Below are positions 17,881 through 26,056 of a stretch of 64,000 nt of DNA, piece after piece (position 1 is the stretch's first letter; every line of letters begins with the position of its first letter). The DNA is from Actinomycetota bacterium. GTDB lineage: Bacteria; Actinomycetota; Nitriliruptoria; Nitriliruptorales; Nitriliruptoraceae. Location: the NCBI GenBank assembly GCA_019347575.1, contig JAHWKY010000019.1, forward strand, positions 25,568-89,567. The letters are read 5' to 3'. Below the pieces are notes generated by a model. It had not been told where the DNA came from, did not search any database, and saw only the letters and a list, made by a program, of their open reading frames with translations. The position numbers and the translations under genes are program-made.

Positions 17881-19113
17881 CTACCTCGTCCCACGCGGCA
17901 TGTCGAGACCGAGCCAGGCGATGATGTCGCGCTGGATCTCGTTGACGCCGCCGCCGAACGTCAGGATGACGGCGCGGCGGATCATCTCCTCGAGGTCCCC
18001 GTCGAGCACCGCTCCGGCAGCGTCGGGTTGCAGGACGGAGGCGTCGCCGACCACCTCCATGAGCAGGCGCCACGCCTCGATGAAGAACTCGGTGCCGAAC
18101 ACCTTCATCGCGGAGGCATCGGCCGGATCGATGCGTCCTTCCGACGCTTCCCACGCGACCTTCCAGTTGAGCAGGCGCAGGTACTCCAGCTTCGCGCGGA
18201 CCCGGGCGAGGTTGACCTGGACCCACTCCTGGTCGATCACGCGACGGCCGTCGGGGAGCTTGCTCTGCTGCGCCCAGGCACGGACGGCGTCGAGGCGTCG
18301 CTCGACCACGCCGGAAGGCGCCAGGGCGATGCGTTCGTGGTTGAGCTGGCTCGTGATCAAGCGCCAGCCCTCGTTGACCTCCCCGACGAGGTTGGCCACC
18401 GGGACGCGGACGTCCTCGTAGTAGGTGGCGGAGGTGAGGCCACCGCCCATGGTCGACACCTTGGTCCAGCTGAACCCGGGGCTGTCGGTGGGGACGATGA
18501 TGATCGAGATGCCCTCGTGCTTCTTCGCGCCGGGCGTTGGGTGGGCGCCGGGAGCGGTTGTCGGGTCGGTACGGCACGCGAGCCAGACGTGGTCCGCGAC
18601 GTGGATCAGGCTGGTCCACATCTTCTGGCCGTCTATCACCCACGTGTCGCCATCGAGGACTGCGCGAGTCGTCAGGCTGGCGAGGTCCGTGCCGGACGAA
18701 GCCTCGGAGTAGCCGATCGCGAACAGCGTCTCGCCCGCCGCGATCCCGGGGAGGTAGCGGGCCTTCTGCTCGTCGGTGCCATGGGCCATGATCGTCGGAC
18801 CGACGGTGTTGGTGGCCAGGAAGGGGATCGGGGCGCCGATGCGCTGGGTCTCGTCGAAGAAGACGAACGCCTCGACCGGTGACAGATCGCGCCCACCCCA
18901 CTCGGACGGCCACGTCGGGCACAGCCACCCGTCGGCGCCGAACCGTCGGATCAGCTGGCGGTAGGCGCTGTCGTCTCCGAGACGTGCGTCGATGCCGACA
19001 CCGTGCACCTCGCGGTGGACCTGGGCGCGGACGTCGGCCGTCAGGACGGACTCGAAGTACGAGCGGACCTCGTGTCGGAACGCCTGCTGCTCCGGCGTCA
19101 GCCCGATGTGCAT
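17881..19113 (-). CDS. chsE4: ChsE4-like acyl-CoA dehydrogenase subunit
   Basis: ACAD-family protein of 410 aa. IGYSEASSGTDLASLTTRAV and VIDGQKMWTSL bind FAD and substrate. GAKKHEGISIIIVPTDSPGF and LTFGGGVNEIQRDIIAWLGL follow ChsE4/FadE26 nearly block for block. Acts with ChsE5 on sterol side-chain acyl-CoA. The ATG at 19113 has GGGGAG upstream and is 43 bp from a perfect KstR-type box. First gene of a run that continues through hsd4A into an ABC transporter. Confidence 0.9.
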   Translation of the reverse strand: MHIGLTPEQQAFRHEVRSYFESVLTADVRAQVHREVHGVGIDARLGDDSAYRQLIRRFGADGWLCPTWPSEWGGRDLSPVEAFVFFDETQRIGAPIPFLATNTVGPTIMAHGTDEQKARYLPGIAAGETLFAIGYSEASSGTDLASLTTRAVLDGDTWVIDGQKMWTSLIHVADHVWLACRTDPTTAPGAHPTPGAKKHEGISIIIVPTDSPGFSWTKVSTMGGGLTSATYYEDVRVPVANLVGEVNEGWRLITSQLNHERIALAPSGVVERRLDAVRAWAQQSKLPDGRRVIDQEWVQVNLARVRAKLEYLRLLNWKVAWEASEGRIDPADASAMKVFGTEFFIEAWRLLMEVVGDASVLQPDAAGAVLDGDLEEMIRRAVILTFGGGVNEIQRDIIAWLGLDMPRGTR

Positions 19114-19155
19114 CGCTCTCCCCGAGCGCCGACGTGGATGCAGGACCAGGCAAGG

Positions 19156-19169
19156 TATAACACGTTCTA
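19156..19169. promoter_or_regulatory. KstR-type operator
   Basis: The 14 bases fit TNNAACNNGTTNNA exactly (core AAC-AC-GTT). They lie between divergent chsE4 (start 19113) and the thioesterase (start 19202). Overlap with TATAAC and GTTATA suggests a block on both promoters. Same consensus as at 4615-4628. Confidence 0.8.
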
Positions 19170-19201
19170 GTTTCGTGTCCACAGCGGTCGGAGTCGTTCC
19201 C

Positions 19202-19831
19202 GTGACGGTCCCCCAGGAGATCCTCGACATCTACTTCGCCCCGGACAGCGATGCGTCGCCCGCTCGGGTGGCCCGCCACCGGGTCACAGCTCTGCTCCGA
19301 GCGATCTCGAACCAGCTGCTCGCGGTCGATACCGAGGCGGCCGACCTCGGCGACACGATCGCGGCATTGGAGACCGCCCAGGCGCACCTCGTGACCGAGC
19401 CGGTCCGCGCGGAGTCGCCGGCGCGAGCACCCAACGGCGACGGTCGGCTGGTCGAGCGCTCGCCGGTCAGCGGTCAGGGCAACCCCGTCGCCCCGCCGCT
19501 GATGCTGTCGTTCGACGGTGCACGCGCCGTCGGCACCGCCGTGTTCGACGAGCGCTACGAGGGACCTCCCGGCCACGTCCACGGCGGCGTCGTCGCGGCT
19601 GCGCTCGACGAGATCCTCGGCGTGGGCCAGATCGGCTCGGGCCAGGTCGGTCCCACCGGTGAGCTCACCATCCGCTTCCACCGCCCCACGCCGTTGCACC
19701 TGCCCATCCGGTTCGAGTCGTGGGTGGAGGAGCGAGCGGGGCGCAAGGTCCGGGTCCGCGCGGAGGTCCGCTGCGACGACGATCTCCTCGCGGAGGCCAC
19801 CGGCCTCTTCATCTCCGCCGAGCCCCGCTGA
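19202..19831 (+). CDS. PaaI-like hot-dog thioesterase
   Basis: Protein of 209 aa. A helical N-terminal part is followed by a 4HBT-type hot-dog domain with YEGPPGHVHGGVVAAALDEILG, the PaaI-family active-site segment (Gly-His then Asp-Glu at the helix start). Probably hydrolyses an acyl-CoA, perhaps freeing CoA from stalled steroid-CoA. The GTG at 19202 has GGAG 8 nt upstream; an in-frame GTG at 19175, nearer the KstR-type box, is an alternative. Divergent from chsE4 and likely co-regulated with it. Confidence 0.78.
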   Translation: MTVPQEILDIYFAPDSDASPARVARHRVTALLRAISNQLLAVDTEAADLGDTIAALETAQAHLVTEPVRAESPARAPNGDGRLVERSPVSGQGNPVAPPLMLSFDGARAVGTAVFDERYEGPPGHVHGGVVAAALDEILGVGQIGSGQVGPTGELTIRFHRPTPLHLPIRFESWVEERAGRKVRVRAEVRCDDDLLAEATGLFISAEPR

Positions 19832-19862
19832 CCCGTCCCACCCGAGGTTGAACCCCTGAACC

Positions 19863-19911
19863 GAAGGTTGAACCCCTGAACCGGTCGATCGGGTTCACTG
19901 GTTCGACCTTC
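19863..19911. repeat. Palindromic repeat family II, copy a
   Basis: A 49-nt palindrome: GAAGGTTGAACC ... GGTTCGACCTTC with inner arms CTGAACC/GGGTTCA. An extra direct copy of the left arm precedes it at 19843-19862. It lies between converging genes (stops at 19831 and 19919), so it may also terminate both. Same length and pattern as 33855-33903. Confidence 0.85.
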
Positions 19912-19918
19912 TGGGTGC

Positions 19919-21334
19919 TCAGGCGTGCTCGGCGGCCTCCAGGAACTCGGACATGGCCTTCTCCCAGGCCGTGATGAGGGGCCACACGTCGGGGACGGTG
20001 TCGCGGCAAGCGACCAGCCCGATGAACATCGTGTCGAGGTAGCTCACCAGCGTGATGTTGAGGCCCTGGCCGTGCACGAGCGGGCCGAGCGGGTACATGG
20101 ACTGCATCTGCGACCCGGCGACGTACAGCGGGATCGGCGGCCCCGGCACGTTGCTGATCGTGACGTTCGCCAGAGGAGGGTGACGCTTCTGCAGGCCGAG
20201 CTGGCTGTAGAAGCGGAACGCCTGGACCGCGATCGCCGGGGTCGCGTGCTGGGTCCAGTCCCGCATGATGTCGGCGCTCAGCGCCCCGAGTCTCTCCTTG
20301 GCCTTGCCGGTGACGCGCTGGATGGCGCGGAGCTGGTCGACCGGGTCGTCCTCGATGTCCCCGAGTGGCACGGTCATGCCGGCGACCTGGTTGCCGGCAG
20401 ACTCCTCGCCCTCGACGCGGATCGAGATCGGACACGCGGCGACCAGCGACTTATCGGGATCGTCGCCGTGCTCACGGAGGAACGCGCGGAGTGCGCGTCC
20501 GCTGATCGCCAGCACCACGTCGTTCAGCTTGACGTCGAACGCCGCCTTGATCGTCTTCAGCTCGTCGAGGCTGACCTTGCCGAAAGCGACCTGCCGGTGG
20601 GGACCGACCGGCTCGTTCAGCAGCGTGTGCGGCCCCAGGGTGGCGATGCCGCCGTCGTCCTCCTTCGAGGTGACCCGGTCCTTCAGCAGACCCGCCACCG
20701 TCCCGGCGGTTCCTGCCACGGTCCGGAGCAGCTTGGGTGGGTTGACGACGTTGGAGACCACCGCCTTGCCGAGCAGCCTCACGTCGGAGGGCACGTCCTC
20801 GGGTACCCAGGCGCTCTCGGGCGGATCGACCTGACGCGGCTCGGGGTCGAGGTCGAAGAGGTGGATCATCATCTCGCTGCCACCGACACCGTCGATGATG
20901 ACGTGGTGGGCCTTGCCGACCATCGCCCAGCGTCCGTCCTCGATGCCTTCCACGACGTGGATCTCCCAGAAGGGGTGGTGGCGGTCCATGGGCCGCGAGT
21001 GCAGCTGGCCGACGTACTCGGCCAGCTCGCGCGCCCCGCCCGGTGCCGGCAACGCGGCCCGCCGCACGTGGAAGTCGAGGTCGAAGTTCGGGTCCTCGAT
21101 GAACATCGGATGGTCCAGGTCGAGGGGGACCTCGACGAGTCGCTGGCGGAACGGTGGGAACAGGTGGAGGCGGCTCGAGATCAGGTCGCGCACGCGCTGG
21201 TGGATCTCCCGGGGGTGCTGTAGGCCACCGGGGATGGTGGACGGGTCGAAGACACCTGCGAACGTGACGTGCTGGTGGACGTTCGCCGTCTCCATGTAGA
21301 GGAAGATCGCGTCCTTGCCGTCGACCCGTCTCAT
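19919..21334 (-). CDS. WS/DGAT-family acyltransferase
   Basis: Protein of 471 aa, the usual length for bacterial wax ester synthase/diacylglycerol acyltransferases. The catalytic HHxxxDG motif is HHVIIDG at residues 143-149, with the N-terminal MRRVDGKDAIFLYME and the C-terminal NVPGPPIPLYVAGSQM and SYLDTMFIGLVA also typical. It transfers acyl-CoA chains to alcohols or diacylglycerol to make storage lipid at the membrane. The ATG overlaps the stop of the upstream hydrolase by 4 nt, so the two are coupled and probably act in the same lipid turnover. Confidence 0.9.
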   Translation of the reverse strand: MRRVDGKDAIFLYMETANVHQHVTFAGVFDPSTIPGGLQHPREIHQRVRDLISSRLHLFPPFRQRLVEVPLDLDHPMFIEDPNFDLDFHVRRAALPAPGGARELAEYVGQLHSRPMDRHHPFWEIHVVEGIEDGRWAMVGKAHHVIIDGVGGSEMMIHLFDLDPEPRQVDPPESAWVPEDVPSDVRLLGKAVVSNVVNPPKLLRTVAGTAGTVAGLLKDRVTSKEDDGGIATLGPHTLLNEPVGPHRQVAFGKVSLDELKTIKAAFDVKLNDVVLAISGRALRAFLREHGDDPDKSLVAACPISIRVEGEESAGNQVAGMTVPLGDIEDDPVDQLRAIQRVTGKAKERLGALSADIMRDWTQHATPAIAVQAFRFYSQLGLQKRHPPLANVTISNVPGPPIPLYVAGSQMQSMYPLGPLVHGQGLNITLVSYLDTMFIGLVACRDTVPDVWPLITAWEKAMSEFLEAAEHA

Positions 21335-22716
21335 CGCCGTCCCCTCGGCTCGGCGTCCCGCGTGGCTCCCACGCGCGCATCGTTGTCGCGTTCGGGTTGT
21401 GCTACCGCTTCGCTACTTGAGCACTCGGGTTGTGCTACCCCTTCGCTACTTGAGCCCTCGGCCTGCTCGTCGTCGCTGGCCTCGGCATCGCGGACGTTAC
21501 GCCACCGCGTCCGCACCTGCTCCAGGAAACGCACGCACCCGTCGATGACCGCGATCGACCGGATCGACGGGAACACATCGAAGGCGTGCTGGGTGCCGGG
21601 CAGCTCGAGGTACAGCACCGGGTTGGCGCTCACCTCGCGGAGTTGACGCACGAACTCGCGCGCGGTCGAGGTCGGGGCGAGCGAGTCCTTCGATCCGTGG
21701 ACGACGAGGAACGGGGGCGCGTCGGGGTTGATCTGGTCGATCGGCGAGGCGAGCTCGAACAGGTCGGGGCGCTCGTCGACGAACGCCTTGAGGAGGTACT
21801 CCTGCACGAAGCGCATCCAGTCGTCGAAGCCGAAACCGGCGTCGCGGTCGAGGAGGTCGTAGATGCCGTAGAAGGGCAGGCAGGCTCCGACCGAGGTGTC
21901 GGCGTGCTCGAAGCCGGGCTGCAGCTCGGGACGGCCCGGGGTCAACGCGGCGAGCGCGGCCAAGTGACCACCGGCCGAGTTGCCGGCGATGACCAGCTTG
22001 CTCGGATCGATCCCGAGCTCGTCGGCGTGCTCGCGGACCCAGGCGATGCCGTGCTTCACGTCGATCAGGTGATCGGGGAAGGTGGCGGCTGGCGAGAGTC
22101 GGTAGTCGATCGACACGCACACCCACCCCAGCGCGGCGAGCTCGAACATCAAGGGCAGGCCCTGCCGCTCACGGAACCCGATCACCCACCCGCCGCCGTG
22201 GACGTAGACGAGTACCGGGGCGGTCGGCTCGGGATCCTTCGGCCGGTGGATGTCGAGGCGCAGCTCCTTCCCGCCGACGCGGGCCCAGGGACGATGCCAC
22301 TGCGAGGTCACGGCGGGGTGGCGCGCGATCGGGGCGATCAGCCACCGCAGCCGCAGGCGCCTCGCGGCACGGTCGCGCTGGCGCGGGGGAGGCTCCTCGG
22401 GCAAGCCCTCGCGCAGCACCTCCTCGACGAGGGACCGGGCACGGAGGACGTTGCGCAGGATGTAGGCGTTGCCGACCCACTGCAGCAGCGTCAAGCCGAG
22501 CGCGACCCATCCTGGCCAGTGCTCCAGCGCCCCGTTGGCGATGAACAGACCCGCGGCCACGGCCTGCCAGACGTAGTGGTGCACGACCAGTTCGTTGGTG
22601 AGCCACCCGGCGAAGAAGCTCGGGATGCCCCATGGCAGGCGCGAGGGCCACAGCGCCGACTTGGTGAACCACGCCCCGATGAGCGCACCCACCAGGTACA
22701 GCCACGAGACGGTCAC
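21331..22716 (-). CDS. Membrane-anchored HSL-type alpha/beta hydrolase
   Basis: Protein of 461 aa. Residues 1-95 have three to four hydrophobic spans. A hormone-sensitive-lipase-type hydrolase follows, with oxyanion motif VYVHGGGWVIGF, nucleophile elbow GNSAGGH, acid region HGSKDSLAP and catalytic His in GTQHAF. Likely an ester or lipid hydrolase. The last ~45 residues are an acidic, low-complexity tail that translates a tandem 33-nt repeat. The GTG at 22716 begins 5 nt past the SDR stop; the stop overlaps the WS/DGAT start. Confidence 0.83.
   Translation of the reverse strand: MTVSWLYLVGALIGAWFTKSALWPSRLPWGIPSFFAGWLTNELVVHHYVWQAVAAGLFIANGALEHWPGWVALGLTLLQWVGNAYILRNVLRARSLVEEVLREGLPEEPPPRQRDRAARRLRLRWLIAPIARHPAVTSQWHRPWARVGGKELRLDIHRPKDPEPTAPVLVYVHGGGWVIGFRERQGLPLMFELAALGWVCVSIDYRLSPAATFPDHLIDVKHGIAWVREHADELGIDPSKLVIAGNSAGGHLAALAALTPGRPELQPGFEHADTSVGACLPFYGIYDLLDRDAGFGFDDWMRFVQEYLLKAFVDERPDLFELASPIDQINPDAPPFLVVHGSKDSLAPTSTAREFVRQLREVSANPVLYLELPGTQHAFDVFPSIRSIAVIDGCVRFLEQVRTRWRNVRDAEASDDEQAEGSSSEGVAQPECSSSEAVAQPERDNDARVGATRDAEPRGRR
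21392..21457. repeat. Two tandem 33-nt repeats inside the hydrolase C-terminus (family V)
   Basis: Two adjoining 33-nt units, each containing GTGCTACC and TTCGCTACTTGAGC, at 21392-21424 and 21425-21457. They are in frame in the hydrolase gene (11-residue unit ending AVAQPE or GVAQPE). The same core recurs in an intergenic block at 27541-27620. Confidence 0.85.
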
Positions 22717-22720
22717 CGGC

Positions 22721-23608
22721 TCAGCCGTCCCGTTGCTGAGAGCCTGCCCACTGGTCCATCAGGTCGAACAGCGGCATCCGCTCCTGCCCGAGCTCATCGA
22801 AGCGCGCCGCGATCTCGTCGGGCGACCAGCGGGCGCCCGTGCTGATCTCGCGCACCTCCTGGGGCTGGTTCCAGACCGCGAGGCGGGCTCCGACCGCGGT
22901 GTAGACCTGACCGGTCACATCCTTCGCCGCGTCGGACAGCAGGTAGACGACCATGGGGGCAACGTCCTCGGCCTCCCCCATCTCGATCGACATGGGGACG
23001 TTGTCGCTCATCCTCGTCTTGGCGACCGGGGCGATGGCGTTGGCGCGGACGCCGTACTTGCGCATGCCGGCCGCCGCCGACCGCACGAGGCTGACGATGC
23101 CGCCCTTGGCCGCGGAGTAGTTGGCCTGCGCGATCGAGCCCTGGAACGCCCCGCTGGTGAACCCGACGAGGCTGCCGCTGCGCTGCTCACGCATCGCCTC
23201 GGTCGCCGCGCGGAACACGGTGAAGTGTCCCTTGAGGTGCACATCGATCACCGCGTCCCACTCATCCTCGCTCATGTTGAACAGCATGCGCTCACGCAGG
23301 ATCCCGGCGGGGCACACGACCCCATCGATGGTCCCCCACTCCTCCATCGCGGTGTTCACGATCCGCGCCCCGTCGGCCATCGAGGTCACATCGGCGCTGA
23401 GCGCGATGGCGGTCCCGCCGGCCGCCTCGATCTCCTTCGCGACCTGCTCGGCGATCTCGGACTTGGGGTCGGAGCCGTCCATCTCGACACCGATGTCGGC
23501 GACGACCACGTTGGCGCCCTCGGCGGCGCACGCGAGCGCGACCGCGCGACCGATACCGCGCCCCGCACCGGTCACCGCGACGCTCTTGCCCTCGAGGAAC
23601 CCGGCCAA
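22721..23608 (-). CDS. SDR-family dehydrogenase, Hsd4A/Rv3548c-like
   Basis: SDR of 295 aa with TGAGRGIG, a long insertion after strand 2, catalytic Ser in FTSGAF, YSAAK, and a C-terminal extension (WSPDEIAARFDELGQERMPLF). MLFNMSEDEWDAVIDVHLKGHF resembles the hydroxyacyl-CoA dehydrogenase branch that acts on steroid CoA esters. The start is TTG at 23608 with GGAGG upstream. A CTGAC-N5-GTCAG palindrome lies 42 nt upstream of the start. First of three co-directional genes (SDR-hydrolase-WS/DGAT). Confidence 0.8.
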   Translation of the reverse strand: MAGFLEGKSVAVTGAGRGIGRAVALACAAEGANVVVADIGVEMDGSDPKSEIAEQVAKEIEAAGGTAIALSADVTSMADGARIVNTAMEEWGTIDGVVCPAGILRERMLFNMSEDEWDAVIDVHLKGHFTVFRAATEAMREQRSGSLVGFTSGAFQGSIAQANYSAAKGGIVSLVRSAAAGMRKYGVRANAIAPVAKTRMSDNVPMSIEMGEAEDVAPMVVYLLSDAAKDVTGQVYTAVGARLAVWNQPQEVREISTGARWSPDEIAARFDELGQERMPLFDLMDQWAGSQQRDG

Positions 23609-23649
23609 CTCGCGACCTCCGGAGGTGGGTGTGAGGCGCCGAGGCTACC

Positions 23650-23674
23650 GGTTCCTGACGGGGCGTCAGGAACC
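23650..23674. promoter_or_regulatory. CTGAC-N5-GTCAG operator, site 1
   Basis: A 25-nt palindrome, perfect over its 10-nt arms (GGTTCCTGAC/GTCAGGAACC); core CTGAC-GGGGC-GTCAG at 23655-23669. It lies in the 173-bp divergent spacer between the SDR (minus, start 23608) and the MBL-fold gene (plus). TAGCCT just downstream on the minus side could be a -10 element. Confidence 0.75.
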
Positions 23675-23717
23675 GCGGGGCGCTCCGACGAACGTCCCTT
23701 GCGCTCCACCCTCACGC

Positions 23718-23763
23718 AACTTGAATGGTTGGGGGCATCCAGATGCACCCGAGTAGTCAAGTT
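23718..23763. repeat. Palindromic repeat family III, copy a
   Basis: A 46-nt element bounded by AACTTGA and TCAAGTT, in the 5' region of the MBL-fold gene. Its reverse complement matches the 46-nt element at 39155-39200 at roughly three quarters of positions, with both ends identical. Being in a divergent promoter region, it is not simply a terminator. Confidence 0.82.
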
Positions 23764-23781
23764 CCGTCGGGAGGAGCCACC

Positions 23782-24402
23782 GTGAAGGTCACCAAGTACC
23801 CACAGTCGACACTGGTCCTCGAGAAGCCGGACGCGGGGCGGGTGTTGATCGACCCGGGGACGCTCGCGTTCGCCGACTTCGACCTCGACGACTTCGGTCA
23901 CATCGACGCGGTGCTCTACACGCACCGCCACGCCGACCACCTCGATGAGTCCAGGCTCGACGGCATCGAGGAGCGCGGCATCGCCATGTACGGCAACGCC
24001 GACGTGTGCAAGATCCTCGGGGCGGAACGCTCGACCGAGGTCGTCAACCGCCAGAGCTTCGACGTGGCGGGGTTCGAGGTCGAGGCTCGCGACCTGCCCC
24101 ACGTCGAGATGGTCGACGGCTCGCCGGGCCCACCGAACACGGGCTACGTCATCGACGGACGCTTCTTCCACCCCGGCGACGGGCGCGAGCTGCCAGGGTT
24201 GTCGGTCGAGGTGCTCGCGGCGCCGATCGCGGGACCGAGCATCAGCTTCCGTGACGCCTACCGGTTCGTCGAGATGCTCGGGGCGGAGACGGTCATCCCG
24301 ATCCACTACGACTACTTCATCGCCAACCCCGACCAGTTCGGCGAGTACTGCGGCATCGCCAAGGTCGTCGTGCTCGGGGCGGGGGAATCCGCGGACGTGT
24401 AG
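23782..24402 (+). CDS. Metallo-beta-lactamase-fold hydrolase, L-ascorbate/UlaG-like
   Basis: Compact MBL-fold protein of 206 aa with THRHADHLD (metal-binding HxHxDH), a later FHPGDG, and a C-terminal IHYDYF His. It belongs to the small UPF0173/UlaG-like group of metal-dependent hydrolases; substrate unknown. The GTG at 23782 has GGAGGAG 6 nt upstream; the upstream reading frame passes through repeat III. Its stop is 10 nt from that of the converging secreted-protein gene. Confidence 0.78.
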   Translation: MKVTKYPQSTLVLEKPDAGRVLIDPGTLAFADFDLDDFGHIDAVLYTHRHADHLDESRLDGIEERGIAMYGNADVCKILGAERSTEVVNRQSFDVAGFEVEARDLPHVEMVDGSPGPPNTGYVIDGRFFHPGDGRELPGLSVEVLAAPIAGPSISFRDAYRFVEMLGAETVIPIHYDYFIANPDQFGEYCGIAKVVVLGAGESADV

Positions 24403-24412
24403 ATCGTCGGGC

Positions 24413-25930
24413 TTACTCCGCCGCGGTGGCGACCAGCGCATCGGCGAACGTGGTGCCTGTCGGGACCGCGCCGCCGTTGGTCGACGCGAGGTTGCAGAGG
24501 TAGCGCTCGGTGTTCGCGAACGCGCCCGTCTGGAAGCGGTCGAGGTTCTGGTACCACGACCCGATCAGCTGCTCGTCGGTGGGTGGGATGCCCTCGCGGT
24601 CGAACGCGATGATGTCGATGCCGCGGGCGTAGTCGACGTTGTAGACGATGTCGAGCGTCCGCCCGACTCCCGGTACCTCGACCTGGCCGACGAAGTGGGC
24701 AGCCCCCGCCTCGGTGACGACCGGCTGGAACCAACCCACCTCCGTCATCTCGCCGTTGGAGCTGTCCACCTGCACGAAGCGCGTGCCGTGCTCGTACCAC
24801 GACGCGGCGATCAGGTCGTCCTGGACCGTGAACCAGTGACCGGAGCAGCCGAGACCCGCGTTGACCACGGGGCGGCCGTCGGTCACGAGCAAGCCGTTGG
24901 CGGGCTTGAGCTGCTCCACGAGCGCCATCTCGCGGCCCTTGTCCCAGTCGCGCATGTCCCAGGTGGAAAGACCGCCGGCGTTGTCGCAGAACGGGTTGAC
25001 GGTGGTCTCGGCGTTGCCGATGAACAGCTCGCCGGCACGCAGCGCCGAGGTGCCCTCGAATGAGCCCTCCTGGTAGGAGTCCTCGGGGTGCTCGTCCCAC
25101 TGCTCTCGCGGAGCGCGTGGCACGAAGCCGAGCGCGTCGGGGCGCACGTTGTTGTGCTGGTAGCGGTCGTTGGCGGGTGGCTGGCCCCTGGTGACGACCG
25201 TCGGGTTCGCGGGATCGTCGCTGGGATCGACCACGAAGCGCGTACCCGAGTCGCTGATCATGATCCCGGCCTCATCGCGGTTCCACGCGTGTCCGCCGGT
25301 CACGCCCGCCCCGACCCGCGTGATCGTGGTGTCGTCCGGACCCTTGCCCTCGACGTGGAGGATGTCGTTGCTCGAGCCGTAGATCCACTCGCAGGCGTCA
25401 TCGGCACAGGTGGAGGTGTGGTTGCGCTCGTGGATGTAGGCACTGATCTGCGGCCGCAGCACCCGTCCCGGCACGACCTCCTCGATGTCGATCACGTAGA
25501 CGCCGCCGAGCGTGCCGGCGCGCCCGCCGGTCGGCGAGACCCCAACGGTGTCGATCGAGATGATGGCGCGAGAACCGTCGGCGGAGACGTCGACGTCCTC
25601 GTTCTGGAAGTGCCCGAGCGGGAGGTGTCCCATCAGGACCGGCGCGGTGGGCACCGAGACGTCGTAGATCGACAGGCCCTTGACGCCGGTCATGTAGAAG
25701 CGCGGCTGGCCCTCGACCTCGACGTACTTGCCGCCCACACCCGGCGACTCGGTGAAGAGCGTCCCGAGGTAGTAGACGTTGGGCGAGTTCGCGTACGCCC
25801 CGTCGAACCCGAGCGTCCCCACGCCCGTGATGTTGCCGTCGCCGAGCTGTCCGGTCGGGGATACCGCGGTGGTGAAGCCGGTGGCGGCCAGCGCCAGGGC
25901 GGCGAGGGCGGCGAGGATGGGACGGCGCAT
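24413..25930 (-). CDS. Secreted LVIVD/beta-propeller-type protein
   Basis: Protein of 505 aa with a Sec signal (MRRPILAALAALALAATGFTTA). A likely propeller follows, built of repeats such as KGLSIYDVSVPTAPVLMGHLPLGHF, GGVYVIDIEEVVPGR and TRFVVDPSDDPANPTVVT. These LVIVD-like blades (value, deity name, colon-like Asp, Pro-x-x-P-V) are found in extracellular actinobacterial proteins of unknown role. Two Cys pairs suggest disulfides. The ATG at 25930 has AGGAG at good spacing; a GTG at 25939 is too close to that site. Confidence 0.7.
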   Translation of the reverse strand: MRRPILAALAALALAATGFTTAVSPTGQLGDGNITGVGTLGFDGAYANSPNVYYLGTLFTESPGVGGKYVEVEGQPRFYMTGVKGLSIYDVSVPTAPVLMGHLPLGHFQNEDVDVSADGSRAIISIDTVGVSPTGGRAGTLGGVYVIDIEEVVPGRVLRPQISAYIHERNHTSTCADDACEWIYGSSNDILHVEGKGPDDTTITRVGAGVTGGHAWNRDEAGIMISDSGTRFVVDPSDDPANPTVVTRGQPPANDRYQHNNVRPDALGFVPRAPREQWDEHPEDSYQEGSFEGTSALRAGELFIGNAETTVNPFCDNAGGLSTWDMRDWDKGREMALVEQLKPANGLLVTDGRPVVNAGLGCSGHWFTVQDDLIAASWYEHGTRFVQVDSSNGEMTEVGWFQPVVTEAGAAHFVGQVEVPGVGRTLDIVYNVDYARGIDIIAFDREGIPPTDEQLIGSWYQNLDRFQTGAFANTERYLCNLASTNGGAVPTGTTFADALVATAAE

Positions 25931-26056
25931 CGGGGTCACTCCTGGAGCATTCGGGCGGGGGATCGCCTCGCCTCACCGCCTACTTCGACGTGTGCGCCCC
26001 GTGTCCCTCCTCCTCCTCCTCGCAGCAGCGATGTGTAGTTGACGCGGGATGGCGTG

